Shown here piece after piece: positions 56,102 through 64,000 of a DNA stretch of 64,000 nt. Position 1 is the stretch's first letter. Each line of letters opens with the position of its first letter. Position numbers and translations under genes: made by a program. The notes under the pieces are model-generated. The model saw only the letters and a list, made by a program, of their open reading frames with translations, had not been told where the DNA came from and made no database searches. Where the stretch lies: the NCBI GenBank assembly GCA_025435555.1, contig JAIWWG010000032.1, positions 62,001 to 126,000 of the forward strand. Reading direction: 5' to 3'. Source of the DNA: Chytriomyces cf. hyalinus JEL632 (taxonomy: Eukaryota; Chytridiomycota; Chytridiomycetes; Chytridiales; Chytriomycetaceae).

Positions 56102-57115
56102 ATGGCAGGAGAATGGTGACCCATTCACGCCCCCCAACAAAAGAAGCTGAACTCTGACCATGACACACATACCAGGGACGGCCAATTCGCACTTCTATCT
56201 GCAACAATCGATGACTCTTTCTCAACTGCCGTCGAGATGAAGGCAGCTGCGAATGCTGGAATCGAAACAGAAAACTACAAGAAACACTTGGACGCTAATG
56301 CGACCGCATTACGAGAAGGCGTTTCAAGGCTCGAGAAGCTTCTGGAGAGGGAAGAGTTGGCCAGAGTCAGGTGGGGACGCTTGTTCAGGAGTTTTAGCTG
56401 TGCCATTTCTGCCGCCACTGAAATGAATTTCATTGTGTTCAGACCAAAGGACGAATTAAGACGGTGGGAAGGACAGTTGCTGTCGTTATCGAAACAGATT
56501 GACCGGTTGGATTTAATGAGGCCTGGGAAGGAGGAAACGCGGGACCGAGATACTGCGAGGTCAGAGATACCGCATAAAATTTCGCTGCTTAGTTTTTAAA
56601 CTGTTGAGGGCGATCGTATTCAGGAAACAACTGCTTCAGTCACGTCAGCAAAGGGCGGCACTACTTTCAACTTCCGCATCCACTTCGTCATCGTCAGGGG
56701 CGGCAGCGTTGTTGTCCAATGGCGGAAATCAGAACGAAAACGACAGCGAAGCATTACAAACTGGCGAACTCTTACAACTGCACAACAGACTTATCGACGG
56801 TGAATTCTTTCTTTGCCAAACCTTACCAACCACAGAGTTAACACTGCGAAAATACCAGACCAAGACGCGCATTTGGACGTCCTCAGCAACACCCTCCTAC
56901 GGCAGAAACAAATCGGGATTCAGATTGGCGAAGAACTGGAATACCATGTCGATTTATTGCAGCAAACCACCGTTGCCGTTGACACCACACAGTCGCGAAT
57001 TGGAAACGTGAACCAGCGGTTGGGTTATGTAACTGCCACAAGCGGGACAGACATGCGCGCAAACCTGATCATCATTGTGCTGTTTATCATTTTGGTCTTG
57101 ATTGTATTTGGCTGA
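56102..57115 (+). CDS. Qc-SNARE (syntaxin-6/8-like)
   Basis: Exons 56102-56115, 56176-56370, 56443-56559, 56624-56799 and 56838-57115 give 259 residues. The first exon is 14 nt (MAGEW). The N-terminal part is helical (FSTAVEMKAAANAG, ATALREGVSRLEKLLE, QLLSLSKQIDRLDLM), a Ser-rich linker follows, then the SNARE helix AHLDVLSNTLLRQKQIGIQI and GEELEYHVDLLQQ with a central Gln at the zero layer, and a C-terminal anchor (LIIIVLFIILVLIVFG). This is a tail-anchored Qc-SNARE of the Golgi or endosome. The closest type is syntaxin 8 or 6; the subtype is not settled. The start lies about 125 nt from the oppositely oriented gene at 55718-55976. Confidence 0.85.
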
Positions 57116-57169
57116 AGAACTGTAAAACATGAACTTTTGCATGACTCGGCGTAAATTTTTCCGTGAGAA

Positions 57170-59040
57170 TTTATTTTTGTCCGTTGCGATCACGTGCTGG
57201 AATCGCAAGTTCTGGAAACAATGACGATAAACTCCTTTCCACTTTCACAGAGTACCAGCAGGCACCTACATCTGTATTTGATTGCTCCTGGCTCATGACA
57301 GACGACCGCTACCTCAACGTCAAGTACAAGACACTTGATATCGCCGAAGTCAATGTCAGCGGCATAAAACGACTTGGCGGTATTAAGGATGCCATTAACG
57401 CGACGTTTTTATGCGCTTTCCCGATTGCTGCCCGAATCCATCTCTGCTACAAGAACAACAAGCGAATCACGAAATCGGCCCAATTCAACGCTCTTTCTGG
57501 AGATTATTTCACAGAAGAAAAGGCTATCTCACTATCCATACGGCTTACACACCACCATCAAAAAAGCAAGCAGTCTATCGGTTGCTGCTGATCTGGAATC
57601 GGCTATGTCCGCCTCTAAAAAGCGGCGCATCGACGATTGTCTGGATTCTGAAATGACTACCCGTTCCAAAGCTTTCAAAAAGGCACGGTTCGCGTACAAC
57701 TGCCTTGTTTCGCCACTGCAAGCGCTACTGCCCAATCCATTGGAGGATATTCGGAAATTTTATGTCCGAAAGTGTTACGGAGAGGTATTTGATATGCTTG
57801 TGACAGGAATTGAGAAGGGGTTCAGATTTTTTGCAATTACTGGAACTCCAGGGACCGGAAAGTCGTTCTTCTTCACCTACATGTTGCATCGCTTGATGAA
57901 GCACCGCTCAGGGAATTCTTCTCAGCGTCGTCCACGCTCCTTCAACCCAACGAGGGTAGTTTTCCAAAACACCACCGATTATTATTGCTTTGACTGACTT
58001 GACCCAAAAGGAAGCAAAGAAATTAGTCTGGCAACCCGAAACTCTCTACGTCATCCGGACATGATTCACCAGTCCATCTTTCTTCACCTGGGTCGTATCA
58101 TTATGAACAGTTTATCAAACGCACTCAGCTGCTGAAATGGTGTTTTCCAGTTTGGACTAAAGATGAGCTGACAGCGTGCCGCTAGCAATGCTATCCGAAT
58201 ATTCCAGAGGAGGTAATCCTTGAACGGTTGCGTATTTATGGTGGCATTCCGGGATGCGTCTTCAAAGCTGATCTCTCCCTCGCTCACACCGACATGGAAG
58301 CAGCATTGGCGGATCCTGTTGCGGTAACACGGGTCCGCAACTTTGGAGTTCATCAAGAAGTGAAGGGGAGAGTGCATTTGCTGATGCATATGATTGTCTC
58401 TGACGATGGAAAGTACCGATTCAGTCATGCTGCAATTGCTTCGAAATATGTCTGCAAGCAATTCTGGGAGAATCAGACAGACCAAATAATTTCCAATCTT
58501 CAGTTAATGCTTTTCAATGGTCCCACTGAAGTATCGCAACCTTTGTTTGAGACGTACGGGCATCGAGTCTTTTCGTCGGGCGGAATTGAACTCAGATGTA
58601 GAAACTTGACGACTGGCGCGCTTTCGCAACTGAAGCTGGATAGGTTGTATGGCAGCAACTTTGCATGCATGTTTTGGATCTGCCTGTTCAACTGAATAAA
58701 GTTGTGTTTTTGTGCAAAATAACGACTGAATGCATTTGAATGCGTATTCGAACGATCGAATAATCGGACTGTAATCATCACGACAGCTCTGCTTTGAAAA
58801 CAGTTTGGACCAAGCGCAAGTGTGCTTGCAGCCAATCGATTTGAGGCAATCAAGATCAGTTACTGGCATTTCGGAGTTTATTCGAGGAATAAGATCCTCA
58901 CGCCACAAGAGACGTCACAGCATGGCATTGCTGTTTTATTTCCTTCCGGAAGAACAGTTTCAAACCTTAGCGAAATTAAACCACCACCTCCAATCGAAAA
59001 CTCCATTACAATTCCCTCCCCATCTTCTTGTCCAATCTAA
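57170..59040 (+). pseudogene. Fossil Crinkler (CRN)-family gene with NTPase domain
   Basis: The parts, in order, are an N-terminal header region (FDCSWLMTDDRYLNVKYKTL, IKDAINATFLCAFPIAARI), a domain with the P-loop GTPGTGKS preceded by FYVRKCYGEVFDML, a block with LRIYGGIPGCVFKADLS, a helical block ending FETYGHRVF, and a possible distal piece up to about 59040 (FPSGRTVSNLSEIKPPP). This order fits the Crinkler/RHS-type proteins known from oomycetes and chytrids, which enter nuclei of hosts or serve in conflicts. It looks broken, with about three interruptions. It is treated here as a fossil. It runs convergently into FRS2. Confidence 0.65.
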
Positions 59041-59068
59041 CGAAAAGGCGCGTAAAAATTGATGAGCA

Positions 59069-61410
59069 TCAGTGTATCCTACGCACCACAAAAAAGGGTA
59101 ACAAAAATACAACCAACCTGCAAATCGGATTCTTTTGAACCATGTCAATGTTCACCTTGTGTCCCAACAATTCACGAATGTCGTCGTATCCATACTTGAT
59201 CATTGTGGGCCGTTCCAATCCCAAACCCCAAGCAATCACACTCACGTCTTCGGGAAGACCCAGAGGACGCAGCATTTCAGGACGGAACATACCAGAGTTT
59301 CCGATTTCAACCCATTTGCCCAGACCTGAAAAGATAACAGTCTGTCAGTGCCCTGAAACAAATATCTGAAAAAATGCGTACCATCATGCCATGAGAAAAT
59401 CTCCATACTCGGCTCAGTGTATGGGTTAAAGGCTGGCTTAAACTTAATTTTTGGGATTCCCAACTTCTGGAAGAAGCTGTGTAAGACTCCAATCAAGTCA
59501 CCCAGAGTCAATCCACGGTCGGCAACGACTCCTTCAAGCTGATGGAACTCAGCCAAATGTGTTGCGTCCGTAGTTTCATTACGGAAAACGCGATCGATGG
59601 AAAAGTATTTGGCAGGTTTGAATTCTTTCTGTGAGGGACGCGATTTTTTTGGGTTCGAAAGTTCTCAGAATCCAATTCGATGAAGTTAGGAAACGCGAAC
59701 CTCTTGCGCAAGCTTGTACAGCATATTTGAACTGATTGCAGTCGTATGTGTGCGGAGAATTAATTTCTCGGCTTCTTCTTTCTTCCAGTCGTATCCGTAT
59801 CTATCGCAAGAATAATAGATTAGTCGGCGAATATCATCAAAAGCAAAAAGAGTAGACTCTACCCGATACTGCCGTAACCTCCCTCAGAATGAACCTTCTT
59901 GACCCTCTCCATGTAGTCCTTTGGGAACTTGTCATCCGTAGCAGGGTCTTTCAAGAAGAATGTATCGTGTGCGTCACGGGCAGGGTGCTGCTGCGGCTGG
60001 AAGAGAGCATCAAAGTTCCAGAAGGAACTGTCGACAAACTTGTTAGTTGGCATTTCCGAAAATCTAAACAATGAAGGTGTTAATACCAAAAACGCACAAT
60101 GGCTTGAATGTTTGGAAGTTCTTACCCGAGTTCCAAAAAGATTTGTCTGAATTCTTCGCGAACTTTCATGAGAGGGTGCAGGTATCCTCCACGTGGAGCG
60201 ACACCAGTGACACCCGGTGCAAAGTTGTACTTTTTGAACTGCACTTTCTTCCAGTCGCCGCTAGAGAGGGAAATGGTCAAAATCTCAAGTTGGAACGCAT
60301 CGCTAAGATTTTTAATTTACCTCTGAATCATTTCCTGAGTAATATCTGTCTCTTCTTTTTCGATCGTCGTTGTGAACTTGGTTCCTTTGCTCACACTGTA
60401 AGAAGATGTCTTCCTGGATTCAAAATACGATCCGCATCATCAGCCACCCATTTCGTAAATTGCGCGGTAATAAAAAAAGGGCCCAACTTTTTGTCTACAA
60501 GCTTCCTTTTTTTGTAATCTGCCATAACCTTGTCAGCGAGAACATTTCCGTTGCGAATGCTGAGCAAGTCCTTTTGAGTATTGTCGCTGACAGAGTTTAC
60601 GGCACGCGCAAGACCCGCGGCGCTTTTTTTGATCCACTTGTTCTTGAAGGCAGCACCCTGACCAAACTTGTAGCTGTCTCCAACGATTTTCTGAAATTAA
60701 AATCAAAAGATGATGGGGAGGATATTGTAAGTAAAGAGAGTGATTGTTTTCGAATGTTTGACGCTGGATTCGATGATGGATGTCGTTTACGTTGGTTCAA
60801 GTTTGAGGAAAAAGTGAAGATTGTCCTCCGCGCCGATTGCATTACAACTTCATGCCATCATGAACGTCTCTCTCTGAGGACGTCTCAATTACCCTTTCGA
60901 TGCGACACAATACGATGTCACGCACACGCCAAGCTCCCATCTTTGAGATCCATCGTTTTCGCAAGTCCATGAATCATCTCGAGCGAAGTGAATTGGAGTC
61001 TATCGCACCTGCAACGCTGGGATAGAAATGCCTTCGTCTCCTTCGGGAATGGCGTTGAATACTTTCACTTCAGGGGATCCTTCATCGGCAATCCCTGCGC
61101 CCTCCTCAGTAAGGACCCAGTGTTCGACCTCAATGATGGTGAAAGCGACAACCTAGTTAAGTACGAGATATGCGATGCAGTATTCATCTGGTCAATAACG
61201 GAATACACAAGCATGCATACAATGACGTGTGCGAAATATAATGTGTGATTCACAAACCTCTCTCGAGGTTAACCCGTTCAACACGCCCAGCAACGCAGAT
61301 TGGTCGACTAGGCTCCCGTGAAAGAGAAGCTGTGCTGAGTCTTCGATTGCGCCTTTGGTGTCGAGCGTGGAGAGAACAAGTTGTTGGATGTCGGCCGAGT
61401 TTGTTGCCAT
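59069..61410 (-). CDS. FRS2: Phenylalanyl-tRNA synthetase alpha subunit, cytosolic
   Basis: From ATG 61410 ([16 protein letters not shown]) through about seven to eight exons to a stop at 59069. Blocks follow eukaryotic FRS2/[89 protein letters not shown], motif 2 ([19 protein letters not shown]), [20 protein letters not shown] and motif 3 ([33 protein letters not shown]). It charges tRNA-Phe as an alpha2-beta2 enzyme with FRS1. The N-terminal winged-helix DNA/tRNA-binding repeats are present. The last 39 bases before the end can be read as an intron (PICR then IH) or in frame, adding VVFLLPFF; splicing is more likely since the read-through tail is hydrophobic. Confidence 0.93.
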
Positions 61411-61629
61411 TTTAGCACTCTTTTCTGACTGTTGTTGGTGCTCGATCGTATCGGCACCGGCACTGCGCTTGGGCACCCAGTGCCACTGCTCCCAGGTATG
61501 CGTGGCGTCCATCGAATGCCCCGATTTTCTTGTTATAATCTCTTGTGCACCCGCATGCAACAGAAATTGCACTTTTATTCTTGCTGTCACCAAAAACGGG
61601 CGAACAGTAAACGGGTCAACTGAGGCACA

Positions 61630-63007
<1,378 letters not shown>

Positions 63008-63074
63008 TTTCTTTCTTTTTTTCCAGCAAAACTTTATTTACTGGGCATTTTTATTTATAAATCTCGGTAAATAT

Positions 63075-63782
63075 ATGGACACTTCGTTTGTGCACGCACA
63101 GCTGAGCAACCGACTGGGCGTGGCGGATGAGGCTTGCGCCGAGTACATCTTCCAGCTGGCTGAAGATGAAAGCATGGACAGGGACGAGAAGCGGGCAATT
63201 CTAGTCGAGTTTCTTGCGGCGGCATTGGACAATGCATGCAACGAAGCCGAGGTGGATGCAGTCGTGGTCGAGATTCTCGATGGAATGGAGAAAGAGAAGG
63301 AAAAGGAGGTGTTAAAGGTGGCGGAGGCGGAGAAGGATAGACAACGGGCGAAAGAGTTGGAAGAGTTGGAGAAGGAGAAGAACTCTGCTGCCGCTGATCC
63401 ATCCGACACGCAACAATAATCAACCAAAAAAATTCTCACGAAGGAGGAAAGAAAGGCTCGTGTAGCGGCTTCTTCGACAATACGGATATGAGGTGGACGA
63501 ATGCATTGAGAACGAGAATGGCGAGGTTGAGTTTCTCTATTCCGGATCATCTACAGCATCTGCTCCAGCGGCAGCGATGGCGAACACAAATGTGCAGCGA
63601 GTCAAGGAAGCTGAAGCGCAGAAGAAAGCGGGCATGCAGAAGGCCCATGCAGAGAAGGTACCTCCTTTCCCGCCGCCATTAAGGGTCTTGTCTACCTCAG
63701 GTCCAGAGAGATAGCGATGCCCGCGCAAAGCATCGAAAAAAAGAATGCCAAAACTCAAAAGCAGGAGAAACGCCGAATGTGA
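63075..63782 (+). CDS. CCDC43: CCDC43-like coiled-coil protein, reading frame disrupted
   Basis: From ATG 63075: FVHAQLSNRLGVADEACAEY, a helix (RAILVEFLAAALDNACNEAE), then a long Glu/Lys coiled coil, a TAA at 63417-63419, and in the same frame KKILTKEERKARVAAS. A frame change near 63465 leads to LLRQYGYEVDECIENENGEV and EAEAQKKAGMQKAHAEK; an intron (GTACCT to GATAG) joins KASKKKNAKTQKQEKRRM at the end. This matches CCDC43 proteins (PWI-like N-terminus, EERK-AALL-QY block, basic tail). The stop and frame change mean either a recent pseudogene, a missed intron or sequence errors; an A-homopolymer lies right there. Function unknown. Confidence 0.6.
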
Positions 63783-63870
63783 TCCATAGCACACTATTTA
63801 TTTAAAATGCTCAGTAAAACTATACTCCGCACATGCACACCCATCGAAAACTCTTTCTTGCGTGCGTGTT

Positions 63871-64000
63871 TCAGCCTTTGTTCATTCTGTTACCCCATCC
63901 TTTCGGGTTGGCATCCTTGAATTCGTCCATCGCCCGTGCCTTCAAGGTCTCGATATCATCAGCCTCGTCGTTATCGTCAGCTACCACCTTTTCGGGCATT
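63871..64000 (-). CDS. TAP42: TAP42/IGBP1 C-terminal end (gene continues beyond window)
   Basis: The minus strand at the right edge reads PEKVVADDNDEADDIETLK, then ARAMDEFKDANPKGWGNRMN and KG before a TGA at 63871. The W/A-x-DEFKD-xNP-x-G-x-GN-x-MN-x-G pattern is the conserved C-terminal motif of TAP42/alpha4, the regulatory partner of PP2A-type phosphatases downstream of TORC1. Only about 43 residues are inside the window. Confidence 0.8.
   Translation of the reverse strand, partial: MPEKVVADDNDEADDIETLKARAMDEFKDANPKGWGNRMNKG

Overview
The window is nuclear DNA from a zoosporic (flagellated) fungus, most likely a chytrid. The genes carry many short introns (about 40-80 nt). They include fungal housekeeping genes (UTP25, KRR1, RPC53, FRS2, TAP42, a PHO89-type phosphate transporter, an HSP90 with an ER signal) together with cilium genes that non-flagellated fungi have lost (the IFT-B subunit CLUAP1 and the dynein-arm assembly factor SPAG1) and a cyclic-nucleotide-gated channel of the HCN type. 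All assignments are by eye from translations; no database was searched.

Layout. 1-10.9 kb: a membrane-anchored SH3 protein running off the left edge, a four-pass membrane protein, a tiny twin-CX9C gene (CMC2-like), a VHS-domain protein, an M3 metallopeptidase, a second SH3 protein and a peroxisomal dienoyl-CoA isomerase (ECH1). 11-18.1 kb: PHO89, a GT4-like glycosyltransferase and UTP25. 18.1-26 kb is an accessory, decaying zone: a degenerate, rearranged copy of a membrane/Ser-Pro-rich gene, the phosphatidate phosphatase gene APP1, and remnants of two coiled-coil genes with in-frame stops. 26-30.3 kb: ER HSP90 and SYAP1. 30.4-37.1 kb: a tandem pair of HCN-like channel genes, the first broken and the second whole, with an unusual selectivity filter. 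38-42.5 kb: RPC53, an ankyrin protein and CLUAP1. 42.6-45.2 kb: a shrunken relic of the V-ATPase regulator RAV1/rabconnectin-3. 45.2-51.7 kb: two related RING-CH membrane proteins on either side of SPAG1. 52-57.1 kb: lipin (PAH1), a small unknown gene and a Qc-SNARE. 57.2-59 kb: a fossil Crinkler-family gene. 59-64 kb: FRS2, KRR1, a disrupted CCDC43-like gene and the end of TAP42.

Functional links. PAH1 and APP1 both make diacylglycerol from phosphatidate. The VHS protein, the Qc-SNARE, the RING-CH proteins and SYAP1 concern membranes and traffic. CLUAP1 and SPAG1 build the zoospore flagellum. The gene order shows no operon-like logic; neighbours are mostly independent, often divergent across a short shared promoter (KRR1/CCDC43, M3 peptidase/SH3 protein, small unknown gene/SNARE).

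Most notable: the HCN-like channel without a GYG filter beside its broken twin; the RAV1 relic; the shuffled inverted copy around APP1; and an ER-retention HDEL that exists only after the last intron is spliced.
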